Source: Chitinophagaceae bacterium (GTDB lineage Bacteria; Bacteroidota; Bacteroidia; Chitinophagales; Chitinophagaceae). Taken from it: a DNA stretch of 64,000 nucleotides. How positions within the stretch are numbered: the stretch's first letter is position 1; each line of letters opens with the position of its first letter. Location: positions 150,014-214,013 of the forward strand of contig JAMLHL010000005.1 in the NCBI GenBank assembly GCA_023957125.1, in the 5' to 3' direction. The position numbers and the translations under genes are program-made. The notes beneath the pieces are model-generated. The model was not told the DNA's origin and did not search any database. It saw only the letters and a program-made list of their open reading frames with translations. Shown piece after piece: positions 54,287 through 63,575 of this stretch.

Positions 54287-54360
54287 AACAAATACGCCTA
54301 CTCGCGACTGCCGCAGCGTCCAGCCGACACACTCAGCGCGGAGTTGAGACTCTGCGGAGA
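54287..54360. repeat. Palindromic repeat unit 2, right flank of RAYT
   Basis: This second unit has the same layout as 54196-54269: ACAAATACGCC, GCCGCAGCGTCCAGCC, ACACAC, then GGAGTTGAGACTCTGCGG and GAGA. The arms CCGCAG/CTGCGG are again complementary. It is the better match to the left flank. Confidence 0.65.
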
Positions 54361-54675
54361 AAAAAAGAGGTACCGAGCCATCAGAAGACCTAAAAAAATA
54401 CATGATGCACTCAAAGGCATAAAATCCAAACCTTTTAAACAAATTAAATTTGTAGTACACAAACCGCCATCTAAAAAAAATGAAACCCGCACTATTACTC
54501 AGTTTCTGTCTGGATAGCTGCAATGTGGGTTAAACAAACCCAATAAGGACAATTCAGGTTTTTCTGCTTTAATTATTTTTTCTTAAAGTATAACCTTATT
54601 CTTTGACGGAAATCAGTTTTCAGATTGAAATTCATCATTCCCTGTCTTTTTTCGTTCAACTAATTTTATTCCCAA
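54361..54675 (+). other. Gene-poor stretch before the copper ATPase gene
   Basis: I see no gene with a proper start. One frame stays open to a TAG at 54515-54517 and would encode a lysine-rich peptide (for example RRPKKIHDALKGIKSKPFKQ), but it has no ATG and the bias follows from A-rich DNA. The last 130 bases are A+T-rich and probably hold the promoter of the gene at 54676. Confidence 0.35.
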
Positions 54676-57069
54676 ATGCCTGGAACAGGAAAAGACATTG
54701 TATCTCCGCCTTTATGCGCGCATTGCGGCGAAGCCTGCATCACTCAGGGGATTATACTGGAAGATAAGTTCTTTTGTTGTGAGGGCTGCAAAATGGTGTA
54801 CCGTATTATCAACCAAAACGGCTTGTGTAGCTATTACGATCTCAATGCCGCTCCCGGAATTACCCAATCCGTTAAGGTTCGCGAGGACAAATTTGCATTC
54901 CTGGACAACGAAAAGATCGCCGACCGGCTGATCAGTTTCAAAGATGAAAAACAAACCCATATCACTTTCTATCTGCCCCAGATGCATTGCAGTTCCTGCC
55001 TGTATCTTCTTGAAAACCTGGCGAGGCTAAATCCGGCAGTGATCTCGTCCACCGTAAATTTTACCCGAAAGGAAGCGGAGGTGATTTTTCTGCACCACAA
55101 CACCTCCCTGCGAAAGATAGCGGAATTATTAACCGCTATCGGGTACGAACCTTATATCAGCCTGAATGACCTAAAGCAAACCCGTCCGGTTATTGATAGA
55201 AGCACGATCTTTCAATTAGGTGTTGCCGGCTTTTGTTTCGGAAATACCATGCTCTTAAGTTTTCCGGAATACCTGGGCGTAGATGCCGGCGAGGAAGGGC
55301 TGCGGAATATTTTCCGGTGGGCAAACCTTGTCTTATCCCTTCCGGTATTTTTCTATTCGGCGTTGCCTTTTTACCAGTCGTCCTGGAAGAGCCTGAAACA
55401 CGGGTTCCTGAACATTGATGCTCCGATAGCCCTTGCCGTTATGATCACCTTTGTGAGAAGCCTATGGGAGGTCATTTCGGGATCGGGGGGCGGCTATTTC
55501 GATTCTATGAGCGGGATAGTGTTTTTTATGCTGGCCGGACGCCTGCTGCAGGATAGAACTTACCGGCAATTGTCTTTTGAAAGAGACTATTCTTCCTATT
55601 TTCCGATAGCCGTCTCCGTTATGAAAGAAGGAAAAGAAATGCCGACCCTGCTTCCCGAGATTAAGATCAACGACACCCTGCTGATCCATAACGAAGAGCT
55701 GATCCCTGCAGATGGGATCTTAACCAGGGGAAAAGCGTTTATTGATTACAGCTTTGTTACCGGCGAGTCGCTGCCGGTTCGTAAAGAGGTGGGCGAGATG
55801 GTCTATGCCGGCGGGAAACAAACAGCCGGCAATATAGAAATCCTCACGGTTAAAGCCGTCGCGCAAAGTTACCTTACCCAATTGTGGAACCGCCACGACC
55901 GGGCGCCGGAAAAAGCAAAGTCGTTCGTACACCAGGTGAGTAAATATTTTACCCTGGTGGTTTTTACCATCGCCACGGTTTCTGCCGTATATTGGCAAAT
56001 CCATGATCCTGCCAAAATATGGCCGGCCGTAACCGCGGTATTCATCATCGCTTGTCCCTGTGCTCTTTTGTTAGCCAATAGTTTTACCAACGGGCATATT
56101 TTGCGTATTCTGGTGCGTAACCGGTTTTATTTGCGAAAGGCGGGGATTATAGAAGATGTTTCAAAAGTTACACATATCGTTTTTGATAAAACGGGTACGC
56201 TTACTTCGCCGGGTGAGCAAACCATCAGCTACGACGGCACTCCCCTTACGGCTACTCAAAAAGCACAGATAGCGGCACTGGCTTCCTGCTCCAACCATCC
56301 CCTCAGTAAGGCGATCGTAAAACATCTGGGGTTGACTGCCGGTAATCTTACCGTTCAGGGTTTTGTTGAAAAGCCGGGAGAAGGGATAGAAGGTTTCATA
56401 AACGATGCCTGGATAAAGATCGGCTCCCCCGCGAGCTCCTCCTCTTCATCAGAGAAAAAGGGTACATCGGTGTACGTCAGTATTGAAAATAAAACGATGG
56501 GGTGTTTCCGGTTCAGTAACCGCTACCGCGATTTTGTGCCTTCTTTATTAAAACAATTGCAAAAGACCTATTCCCTGTCTGTGATTTCGGGTGATAATGC
56601 TTTCGAAGAAGAAAATCTCCGGCGTCTGGCAGGAAAGAAATCGGCGCTGCTCTTTCATCAGAAGCCGGAAGATAAATTAAACTATATCCAAAGTTTACAG
56701 AAAAAAGGCGAAAGGGTAATGATGATAGGAGACGGACTGAACGACGCGGGGGCGCTACAACAAAGCGACACCGGAATTGCCGTTAGTGAACAAACTAATA
56801 ATTTCACGCCGGCCAGCGATGGTATCATTGCCGCCGATCAACTGGAATGGCTGGATCGTTTCATCAGGTTGTGCCGTATCAACCGGAAAATCGTGATCGC
56901 CAGTTTCATTTTATCCATTGTCTATAATATTATCGGTTTGTATTTCGCCGTTCAAGGCACGCTTTCCCCGCTCATCGCCGCTATTCTGATGCCTTCCAGT
57001 TCCCTGAGTATTGTTCTCCTCACTTTTGGAGCGAGTAACGGGGCAGCGGCAGCGCTGAAACTTAAGTAG
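54676..57069 (+). CDS. ccoI: CcoI/FixI-type copper-transporting P-type ATPase
   Basis: 797 residues. A Cys-rich N-terminal metal site (C14, C17, C34, C35, C38) typical of cbb3-linked ATPases is followed by a heavy-metal domain (MHCSSC, residues 103-108). Further marks are TGES (362-365), the CPC transmembrane metal site (460-462), the phosphorylation site DKTGT (504-508) and GDGLNDAGAL (about residue 685). It moves copper across the inner membrane to supply the cbb3 oxidase. ccoS and the oxidase genes follow directly. Confidence 0.94.
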   Translation: MPGTGKDIVSPPLCAHCGEACITQGIILEDKFFCCEGCKMVYRIINQNGLCSYYDLNAAPGITQSVKVREDKFAFLDNEKIADRLISFKDEKQTHITFYLPQMHCSSCLYLLENLARLNPAVISSTVNFTRKEAEVIFLHHNTSLRKIAELLTAIGYEPYISLNDLKQTRPVIDRSTIFQLGVAGFCFGNTMLLSFPEYLGVDAGEEGLRNIFRWANLVLSLPVFFYSALPFYQSSWKSLKHGFLNIDAPIALAVMITFVRSLWEVISGSGGGYFDSMSGIVFFMLAGRLLQDRTYRQLSFERDYSSYFPIAVSVMKEGKEMPTLLPEIKINDTLLIHNEELIPADGILTRGKAFIDYSFVTGESLPVRKEVGEMVYAGGKQTAGNIEILTVKAVAQSYLTQLWNRHDRAPEKAKSFVHQVSKYFTLVVFTIATVSAVYWQIHDPAKIWPAVTAVFIIACPCALLLANSFTNGHILRILVRNRFYLRKAGIIEDVSKVTHIVFDKTGTLTSPGEQTISYDGTPLTATQKAQIAALASCSNHPLSKAIVKHLGLTAGNLTVQGFVEKPGEGIEGFINDAWIKIGSPASSSSSSEKKGTSVYVSIENKTMGCFRFSNRYRDFVPSLLKQLQKTYSLSVISGDNAFEEENLRRLAGKKSALLFHQKPEDKLNYIQSLQKKGERVMMIGDGLNDAGALQQSDTGIAVSEQTNNFTPASDGIIAADQLEWLDRFIRLCRINRKIVIASFILSIVYNIIGLYFAVQGTLSPLIAAILMPSSSLSIVLLTFGASNGAAAALKLK

Positions 57070-57130
57070 AGAAGATTATAGTCCGGGAAACCCTGCACCC
57101 TGTGACTTGCTATTTGCCCCCTGCACCCTC

Positions 57131-57165
57131 CACCCTGCACCCTGCACCCTGCACCCTGCACCCCT
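57131..57165. repeat. Heptanucleotide tandem repeat
   Basis: CACCCTG is repeated four times without change at 57131-57158, followed by an altered fifth unit, with scattered copies upstream (57091-57130). The tract lies between ccoI and ccoS, so copy-number slippage could change spacing or expression of the downstream genes. Confidence 0.75.
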
Positions 57166-57260
57166 CCTGACAGAACTGTGACAAAAGTCATCTCCTTCCC
57201 TGATAATGCTTATAGTATATAGTCTTCACCAGGGATAATTTTACAAATCATTTTTTACAA

Positions 57261-57431
57261 ATGAGCGTAATTATCATTTTATTAATAGCGAGTATTTCGG
57301 TAGCCCTGCTGTTCCTGATCGCTTTTTTGTGGAGTGTAAAAACCGGACAGTTTGAGGATGATTTTTCGCCTTCCTCCAGAATATTATTTGACGATAAAAT
57401 CCATTCAGATAAAACAATTAAATCCCGTTAA
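57261..57431 (+). CDS. ccoS: cbb3 oxidase maturation protein CcoS
   Basis: 56 residues. One N-terminal transmembrane helix (IIILLIASISVALLFLIAFL), then WSVKTGQFEDDFSPSSRILF, the FxD/D-rich tail of CcoS. It is needed to insert haem and copper into subunit I. It ends 12 bases before the CcoN-CcoO gene. Confidence 0.9.
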   Translation: MSVIIILLIASISVALLFLIAFLWSVKTGQFEDDFSPSSRILFDDKIHSDKTIKSR

Positions 57432-57443
57432 ACATTCCCGGAT

Positions 57444-59579
57444 ATGCAAGTTGAAAAGTTTTATTATGACAATAAGATCGTTAAGGCCTTCGGTTATGCT
57501 ACTGTAATTTTTGTAGTGGTGGGTATGCTTGCCGGGCTTTGGGCAGCTATTCAGATATATGCGCCCGCAGCCAGTCTCAACCTGCCGCCTACCACCTTCG
57601 GAAGAATCCGCCCTTTGCACACCAATGCGATCATTTTTGCCTTCGTTGGCAACTGTATTTTTACAGGCGTTTATTATTCGTTGCAAAGATTATGTAAAGC
57701 CCGTATGTACAGTGATAAACTGAGCTGGATCCATTTCTGGGGCTGGCAACTGATCATTGCCGCCGCGGCGGTATCTCTGTTGATGGGTTATACTACCGGT
57801 AAGGAGTATGCGGAATTGGAATGGCCCATAGACATTGCCATTACGCTGGTATGGGTGGTATTCGGGATCAATATGTTTGGCACTATTCTCAAAAGAAGAG
57901 AAAAGCATTTATATGTAGCCATTTGGTTTTATATCGCCACCTGGGTTACGGTAGCCATGCTGCATATCGTAAACTCTTTTGAAATACCGGTAACTTTCAT
58001 GAAAAGCTACAGTTGGTATGCAGGCGTACAGGATGCGCTGGTGCAATGGTGGTATGGGCATAATGCGGTTGCATTTTTCCTTACCACGCCTATATTAGGG
58101 TTGATGTATTATTTTTTACCCAAAGCAGCCAACCGGCCAGTCTATTCTTACCGCCTTTCTATTATTCATTTCTGGTCGCTTATCTTTATTTATATCTGGG
58201 CAGGGCCTCACCATCTGTTGTACACGGCGTTACCCGACTGGGCCCAATCGCTGGGTACAGTGTTCTCACTCATGCTGATCTTCCCTTCCTGGGGCGGGAT
58301 GCTGAATGGCTTGTTTACTTTGCGCGGCGTATGGGATAAAGTGCGGGAGGATCCCGTATTGAAATTTATGGTGGTGGCGATTACCTGTTATGGGATGGCC
58401 ACCCTGGAAGGTCCTTTACTGAGTTTAAAGAACGTAAGCGCCATTGCGCACTATACCGATTGGATTGTAGCTCATGTGCACATCGGCGGATTGGGCTGGA
58501 ACGGCTTTATGGCCTTTGCCATCATGTATTACCTGGTACCGCGGATGTGGGGCACCACTTTGTATTCGAAAAAGCTGGCCACCAATCATTTCTGGATGGG
58601 TACAATCGGGATCATACTGTATGCGGTACCGTTATATTGGGCGGGCTTCACACAATCTTTGATGTGGAAAACCTTTACACCTGAGGGGCAGCTTAAATTT
58701 CAGTTCCTGGAATCGGTTACCAATATTATCCCCATGTACATTACCCGCAGCGTGGGCGGGGCCCTATACCTTACCGGCGCCCTGCTGATGTGTTATAACC
58801 TCGCCAAAACCATTGCCAGCGGCCGGTTTATTGCCAATGAAGAAGCGGAAGCCGCCACCCGGTTGCACCCCGCAAAACAGGGCAGGGAATACTGGCACAG
58901 ATGGATAGAACGGCGTCCGGTGGCCTTACTGGTCGTCAGTTTGATTGTGGTGGTAATAGGGGGCGTAGTGGAAATGATCCCTACTTTTCTGGTAAAATCA
59001 AACGTACCCACCATCAGCAGTGTTAAGCCCTATACACCGCTTGAGCTGCAGGGGCGCGATATTTATGTAAGAGAGGGTTGCTATACCTGTCATTCACAAA
59101 TGATACGCCCTTTCCGGGATGAAGTAGCTCGTTATGGTGAATACTCTAAAGCCGGGGAGTTTGTATATGATCATCCCTTTCAATGGGGCAGCAAACGCAC
59201 CGGGCCGGATCTCGCGCGGGTGGGTGGGAAATATCCAGATAGCTGGCACTACAACCACATGGATGATCCCACTTCTATGTCGCCGGGATCCATAATGCCG
59301 GCCTATCCCTGGTTATTGGATCACAACCTGGATACCTCTACCACCCCCGCTAAAATACGGGCAATGCAAAAACTGGGCGTGCCCTATCCCGAAGGATACG
59401 ACCGGTTGGCCAATAAAGAACTGACCGCCCAGGCTGAAGCCATTGCCGGGAGACTTAAGAAAGACAAAGTGGAGACCCCGCCTCATAAAGAGATCATTGC
59501 ATTGATCGCCTATCTGCAACGGATAGGTACGGATATCAGGCTGGAGCAACAACCCGGGGATAGAACCGTAATGCAATAA
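57444..59579 (+). CDS. ccoN: cbb3-type cytochrome c oxidase, fused subunits I and II (CcoN-CcoO)
   Basis: 711 residues. The first about 480 are the 12-helix CcoN part with haem- and copper-binding His segments (PLHTNAIIFAF, WWYGHNAVAFF, AGPHHLLYTALPDW, TDWIVAHVHIGGLGW). The rest is a CcoO-type membrane-anchored cytochrome c with the haem motif CYTCH at residues 546-550 and a Met ligand in SPGSIMPAYPWL. The fusion is usual in Bacteroidota. The enzyme reduces oxygen at low concentration and pumps protons. Confidence 0.95.
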   Translation: MQVEKFYYDNKIVKAFGYATVIFVVVGMLAGLWAAIQIYAPAASLNLPPTTFGRIRPLHTNAIIFAFVGNCIFTGVYYSLQRLCKARMYSDKLSWIHFWGWQLIIAAAAVSLLMGYTTGKEYAELEWPIDIAITLVWVVFGINMFGTILKRREKHLYVAIWFYIATWVTVAMLHIVNSFEIPVTFMKSYSWYAGVQDALVQWWYGHNAVAFFLTTPILGLMYYFLPKAANRPVYSYRLSIIHFWSLIFIYIWAGPHHLLYTALPDWAQSLGTVFSLMLIFPSWGGMLNGLFTLRGVWDKVREDPVLKFMVVAITCYGMATLEGPLLSLKNVSAIAHYTDWIVAHVHIGGLGWNGFMAFAIMYYLVPRMWGTTLYSKKLATNHFWMGTIGIILYAVPLYWAGFTQSLMWKTFTPEGQLKFQFLESVTNIIPMYITRSVGGALYLTGALLMCYNLAKTIASGRFIANEEAEAATRLHPAKQGREYWHRWIERRPVALLVVSLIVVVIGGVVEMIPTFLVKSNVPTISSVKPYTPLELQGRDIYVREGCYTCHSQMIRPFRDEVARYGEYSKAGEFVYDHPFQWGSKRTGPDLARVGGKYPDSWHYNHMDDPTSMSPGSIMPAYPWLLDHNLDTSTTPAKIRAMQKLGVPYPEGYDRLANKELTAQAEAIAGRLKKDKVETPPHKEIIALIAYLQRIGTDIRLEQQPGDRTVMQ

Positions 59580-59600
59580 ACAACTATAAAAACAAAAGAT

Positions 59601-59771
59601 GTGAAGTTTATACATTACCTGGAACAAACTGCCGGGGTAGATATATTAGGACTGGCGTCTTTACTAATCTTCTTTATGTTTTTTGTGGTCATGATCGTAT
59701 GGGTGGTGCGGACAGACAAAAAAAAGATTGAAGAAATCAGCAAAATTCCATTAGATAACACGGAACAATAA
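59601..59771 (+). CDS. ccoQ: cbb3 oxidase small subunit CcoQ
   Basis: 56 residues from a GTG start; the ATG at 59599 would hit a stop codon at once. One membrane helix (LASLLIFFMFFVVMIVWVV) then a charged tail (RTDKKKIEEISKIP). Size and place between CcoN-CcoO and CcoP match CcoQ. Confidence 0.8.
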   Translation: MKFIHYLEQTAGVDILGLASLLIFFMFFVVMIVWVVRTDKKKIEEISKIPLDNTEQ

Positions 59772-59783
59772 AAAATTAATAGT

Positions 59784-60272
59784 ATGCTTTTACAAAATGC
59801 CCGACGATACTATTCTTTCTTTCTGAAATCTCTTGTATTGTTTATTTTATTGCAGGGAACAGGGAATACCAGCGTCTTTGCAGCCGGACCTCCTTCCGTT
59901 TCGGTAATGAACAATGTGTTGGTCTGGACGCTGATCGCATTAATGCTGATTTTACTGATTGCCATTTTTTTATTGGGGAACATTCTGCTTGGATTATCGG
60001 AATCGGTGCGTCAAACCAGAAAAAAAGAGAAGAGCACGCCCACGCTCACAACAGCAATAGTTACCGGATTCCTTGTATTTGTTTCTGTTTCCGTAATGGC
60101 ACAGGAAGACCCGGGAACCCTGCAGTCGGCCGTTGCTACACCCAAAACCTATGGCGGACATCGGCTCCGCTTTTTATATAATGATCGCCGTCATTTTTGT
60201 AGAACTACTAGTGATTCTGGCGCTGTTGTTCAACATCAGATTCTTATTGAGAGAACAGCTAAGTGCCGGTAA
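59784..60272 (+). CDS. ccoP: CcoP, N-terminal part (frameshifted)
   Basis: 162 residues before the stop, of which about the first 117 are CcoP-like: signal/membrane segments (FFLKSLVLFILLQGTG, LVWTLIALMLILLIAIFLLG) and a second helix ending SVMAQEDPGTLQSAVATP. After VATPK the frame runs into non-conserved sequence (TYGGHRLRFL). The next helix of CcoP (DIGSAFYIMIAVIF) lies in the +1 frame from about 60140. The break is at CCCAAAACC, about 60139-60147; one A fewer would restore a single CcoP of about 373 residues. Confidence 0.75.
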   Translation: MLLQNARRYYSFFLKSLVLFILLQGTGNTSVFAAGPPSVSVMNNVLVWTLIALMLILLIAIFLLGNILLGLSESVRQTRKKEKSTPTLTTAIVTGFLVFVSVSVMAQEDPGTLQSAVATPKTYGGHRLRFLYNDRRHFCRTTSDSGAVVQHQILIERTAKCR

Positions 60273-60903
60273 AGAAAAGGCTGCAGGTCAGCAGGGCCTG
60301 CTGCGGCTTTGGTGGACCCGCCTCAACCGGTTTAAGCCGGTCGAACAGGAAGCCGACCTGGAGCTGGACCATGAATACGACGGGATCCGCGAACTGGATA
60401 ACCGGCTTCCTCCCTGGTGGCTATATGGTTTTTACATCACGATCGGGGTCGGGATCATCTATTTGTGGCGATACCATGTAGCTTATAGTGCGCCCCTGAG
60501 CGGAGCAGAATACGAAATTTCGGTAAAAAAAGCCGATGCAGAAGTCAAAGCTTATCTCGCAAAGAAAGGAGAAACCGTGGATGAAAACACCGTTACCGTT
60601 TCAAAAGATCCAGCAGACCTTGCGGAAGGGAAAAAGATTTTTATGGCCTCCTGTGTAGCCTGTCATAAAGCGGATGGCGGTGGAATGGTTGGACCGAACC
60701 TCACGGATGACTACTGGCTGCATGGGGGTGACGTGAAAAGTATTTTCAAAACGATTAAGTACGGTATTAATGCTATGCCGCAATGGCAAACCAGCTATTC
60801 CAATAAACAAATAGCCCAGGTAAGCAGCTATATCGTGTCATTGCAGGGTACCCATCCTCCAGGTGCAAAAGAGCCGGAAGGGCAACGCTACAAAAACGAT
60901 TAG
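60133..60903 (+). CDS. ccoP: CcoP, C-terminal haem part (frameshifted)
   Basis: 256 residues in the +1 frame. It carries on the CcoP membrane helix (ADIGSAFYIMIAVIFVELLV), then PPWWLYGFYITIGVGIIYLW and one cytochrome c domain (SCVACHKADGGGMVGPN with a Met ligand in GINAMPQWQ). Only one haem site is present, as is common in Bacteroidota. The internal ATG at 60133 (MLHPKPM) is unlikely to be the real start; see the 59784 entry. Confidence 0.78.
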   Translation: MLHPKPMADIGSAFYIMIAVIFVELLVILALLFNIRFLLREQLSAGKEKAAGQQGLLRLWWTRLNRFKPVEQEADLELDHEYDGIRELDNRLPPWWLYGFYITIGVGIIYLWRYHVAYSAPLSGAEYEISVKKADAEVKAYLAKKGETVDENTVTVSKDPADLAEGKKIFMASCVACHKADGGGMVGPNLTDDYWLHGGDVKSIFKTIKYGINAMPQWQTSYSNKQIAQVSSYIVSLQGTHPPGAKEPEGQRYKND

Positions 60904-60959
60904 AATAATCAGGCAATAATAAACAATCTGATTCAATTATTCAATTTACGGTTGATGGA

Positions 60960-62315
60960 ATGGTGCAACAACAAAACATAAAGAATGATGCCAACGCGGT
61001 TTCTTTCCGCGACCGAATTGCCACTGTTGACGAAAAAGGAAAGAGGAAGTGGGTGTATGCACATAAAACAAAAGGCAGGCTGTTTAATATCCGTACCTGG
61101 GTGAGTTGGGGATTCTTTGCCTTATTTATAATTCTCCCTTTTTTGAAATACAAGGACCGCCCCTTATTCCTTTTTAATATCCCGGAGGCTAAATTCATTT
61201 TGTTTGGAAAAGTATTCTGGCCGCAGGATTTCTTCATTTTCGGGCTAACCATGATCACGGCTATTGTATTCATCATTCTTTTTACGGCAGCCTTTGGACG
61301 GTTATTCTGCGGATGGGTATGTCCTCAAACCATTTTTATGGAAATGCTTTTCCGTAAGATAGAATTTGCCATAGAAGGGGACGCCCCCGCTCAAAAGCTA
61401 TTAGATAAAAGCCCCTGGAACAAAGATAAAATCACCAAAAAGACCATTAAACACCTGATTTTCTTCTCCCTCGCATTTCTGGTCTCCAACTTCTTCCTGG
61501 CCTATATTATAGGAGTGGATGAATTGCTGAAGATCATCAGGGAGCCGGCGTCTCAACATATCGCGGGACTGTCTTCCATCATTATTTTTTCCGGCGTGTT
61601 TTATGGCGTATTTGCTTATTTCCGGGAACAGGCCTGTACCGTGGTTTGTCCATACGGCCGCCTGCAGGGCGTATTGCTGGACCGCAACTCTATGATCGTT
61701 GCCTATGATTATAAAAGAGGAGAGCCCAGGGGAAAATACAAAAAGCCCAAGACGGCCGAATTGTCGCCGGTGTTGGGAGATTGCATAGATTGTTTTCAGT
61801 GCGTGAAGGTTTGTCCAACGGGGATAGACATCCGCAACGGCACCCAGATGGAATGCGTGGGCTGTACTTCGTGTATTGATGCCTGTGATAAGATGATGGA
61901 CGCTACAGGTCGCGAAAGAGGCTTGATCCGCTATGCTTCCGAAAATGGCATAGCAGAAGGAAAGAAACTGAAATTTACCGGAAGAATGCAATTCTATACC
62001 ATTCTGCTGGTGGTGTTAACGGGCATACTGACAGCCCTGTTGTTGTCGCGCAGAGATGTGGATGGCACCATCATGCGTGCAGGAGGAATGTTGTATCAGG
62101 AAAGAGGCGCCGACAGTGTGTCCAACCTGTATAATATTAAAGTGATCAATAAAACAATACACGATGTATCCCTGTCTTTAAAACTGGAGAACGCACCGGG
62201 TACTATTATTGAAGCCGAAGGGAAATCCATGCTGGTACAAGAGAAGGGCAGGGTAAATCCTCATTTTCATTGTTCCTTCCCGGAACCTGCTGGAAGCGAG
62301 GAAAACAAAACTTAA
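60960..62315 (+). CDS. ccoG: cbb3 oxidase accessory protein CcoG
   Basis: 451 residues. Several membrane helices, then two 4Fe-4S clusters (CGWVCPQTIFMEML; CIDCFQCVKVCPTGID and CVGCTSCIDACDKMM). The C-terminal part is an immunoglobulin-like domain. CcoG reduces Cu(II) for assembly of the cbb3 copper site. It follows ccoP by 56 bases. Confidence 0.94.
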   Translation: MVQQQNIKNDANAVSFRDRIATVDEKGKRKWVYAHKTKGRLFNIRTWVSWGFFALFIILPFLKYKDRPLFLFNIPEAKFILFGKVFWPQDFFIFGLTMITAIVFIILFTAAFGRLFCGWVCPQTIFMEMLFRKIEFAIEGDAPAQKLLDKSPWNKDKITKKTIKHLIFFSLAFLVSNFFLAYIIGVDELLKIIREPASQHIAGLSSIIIFSGVFYGVFAYFREQACTVVCPYGRLQGVLLDRNSMIVAYDYKRGEPRGKYKKPKTAELSPVLGDCIDCFQCVKVCPTGIDIRNGTQMECVGCTSCIDACDKMMDATGRERGLIRYASENGIAEGKKLKFTGRMQFYTILLVVLTGILTALLLSRRDVDGTIMRAGGMLYQERGADSVSNLYNIKVINKTIHDVSLSLKLENAPGTIIEAEGKSMLVQEKGRVNPHFHCSFPEPAGSEENKT

Positions 62316-62427
62316 AGAATTAAGGATTATACGAGGGGGAGAAAAAAGATCACTACGCTTAGTACAACGTTCATGGGGCCGGTAGCGCGATAGACGCCGG
62401 TTATTAATAAACTTTAAATTGAAGGAT

Positions 62428-62862
62428 ATGAACTGGGGATATAAATTGATGATCGTGATTATAGGTTTTGTAGGGCTGATGGGCTTTATGGTTTACCGGG
62501 CTGTGCATACCGATTTTCAACTGGTGGAAAAAGCCTATTATAAAAGTGAACTGCAATACCAAAAGATCATTGATGGTAATAAAAGAGCCGGCACATTGAG
62601 CAGCAGGGTGCAAATTATTAAATCCGGCGATCAGCTTATTGTGCAACTGCCGGGGGAAATGAAGAACGGTAAGGTAGAGGGGTCGCTGTGGTTTTACTGC
62701 CCCTATGATGAAAAAATGGATCGGCATTTTCTGCTGGAACCCGGTGCGGATGCAAGACAGTCCTTTAAACTCTCCGACTTCAATGCAGGCAATTATACCG
62801 TGAAGATAGAATGGACCAGCAATGATGAACACTATTACAGTGAGGAACAAATAACCATTTAA
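62428..62862 (+). CDS. ccoH: FixH/CcoH-family cbb3 assembly protein
   Basis: 144 residues from ATG at 62428; a TTG at 62419 would add three residues. One membrane helix near the start (LMIVIIGFVGLMGFMVYRAV) followed by TDFQLVEKAYYKSELQYQ, typical of FixH. It helps assemble the oxidase. It ends two bases before the next gene. Confidence 0.85.
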   Translation: MNWGYKLMIVIIGFVGLMGFMVYRAVHTDFQLVEKAYYKSELQYQKIIDGNKRAGTLSSRVQIIKSGDQLIVQLPGEMKNGKVEGSLWFYCPYDEKMDRHFLLEPGADARQSFKLSDFNAGNYTVKIEWTSNDEHYYSEEQITI

Positions 62863-62864
62863 CG

Positions 62865-63575
62865 ATGTGGCAGTTCATTACTGGAGGATTGATACTCGGC
62901 TTCTTCAGCAGTATGCACTGCGTGGGCATGTGTGGCCCGCTGGCCTTGGCCCTACCCGTTCACCACCTGCCAAACGTCAAACGTGTTACGGCTTTATTAT
63001 CCTACCATCTGGGGCGTATTTTCACCTATGCATCGTTGGGACTGGTATTTGGCTTCGCCGGCAGACACCTCTATATTGCCGGTTTCCAGCAATGGTTTTC
63101 TATCGCGATGGGAGTAACGGTTCTGGTATTACTGCTCCAGTACTATTATTACAAAAAAAACGTACAGCCTTCTTTCATGCAGGCTTTTTACAAAAGGGTA
63201 CAGCAGGCGATCATCACTTTATTAAAATCTCCCAAAAATATTTTTACTTTTCCGCTTTTAGGCATAGCCAACGGACTTTTGCCCTGCGGCATGGTATATG
63301 TAGCCGTAGCCGCCGCACTAACCAGTTCCGCTGTTCATCAGGGGGTCTTGTTTATGACGATGTTCGGACTGGGCACTTTACCGGCCCTGATGACCGTCGG
63401 TTATTGGGGTACCTCCCTGAAACCGGAGTTACGCCGGGGTATGCGGAAGGTCATTCCTTATGGAATTGGTCTGATGGCTGTGGTACTGATATTGAGAGGG
63501 ATGAACCTCGGAATACCTTTTATCAGCCCGGTATTACAAAACGCGCCTGGTGCAGCCGTGGAATGCCATAAATAA
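62865..63575 (+). CDS. TauE/SafE-like (DsbD_2-type) membrane protein linked to cbb3
   Basis: 236 residues, about six helices. Motifs HCVGMCGPLALALP and NGLLPCGMVYVAV carry conserved Cys residues, possibly for copper. Proteins of this type end many Bacteroidota cbb3 clusters and are thought to aid copper delivery or cytochrome maturation. It is the last gene of the cluster; a hairpin follows at 63860. Confidence 0.82.
   Translation: MWQFITGGLILGFFSSMHCVGMCGPLALALPVHHLPNVKRVTALLSYHLGRIFTYASLGLVFGFAGRHLYIAGFQQWFSIAMGVTVLVLLLQYYYYKKNVQPSFMQAFYKRVQQAIITLLKSPKNIFTFPLLGIANGLLPCGMVYVAVAAALTSSAVHQGVLFMTMFGLGTLPALMTVGYWGTSLKPELRRGMRKVIPYGIGLMAVVLILRGMNLGIPFISPVLQNAPGAAVECHK

Noticed and set aside
54361..54517. 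Small lysine-rich gene before ccoI
   Set aside because: The frame has no ATG and no recognised domain, and the residues follow from A-rich DNA.
57091..57165. CRISPR-like array
   Set aside because: The heptamer units are contiguous with no spacers of regular length, so this is a simple tandem repeat.
62867..63571. 234-residue + strand frame overlapping the TauE/SafE-like gene almost completely
   Set aside because: The other frame has the helices and Cys motifs of a known family and follows ccoH by two bases. The overlapping frame lacks membrane segments or motifs.
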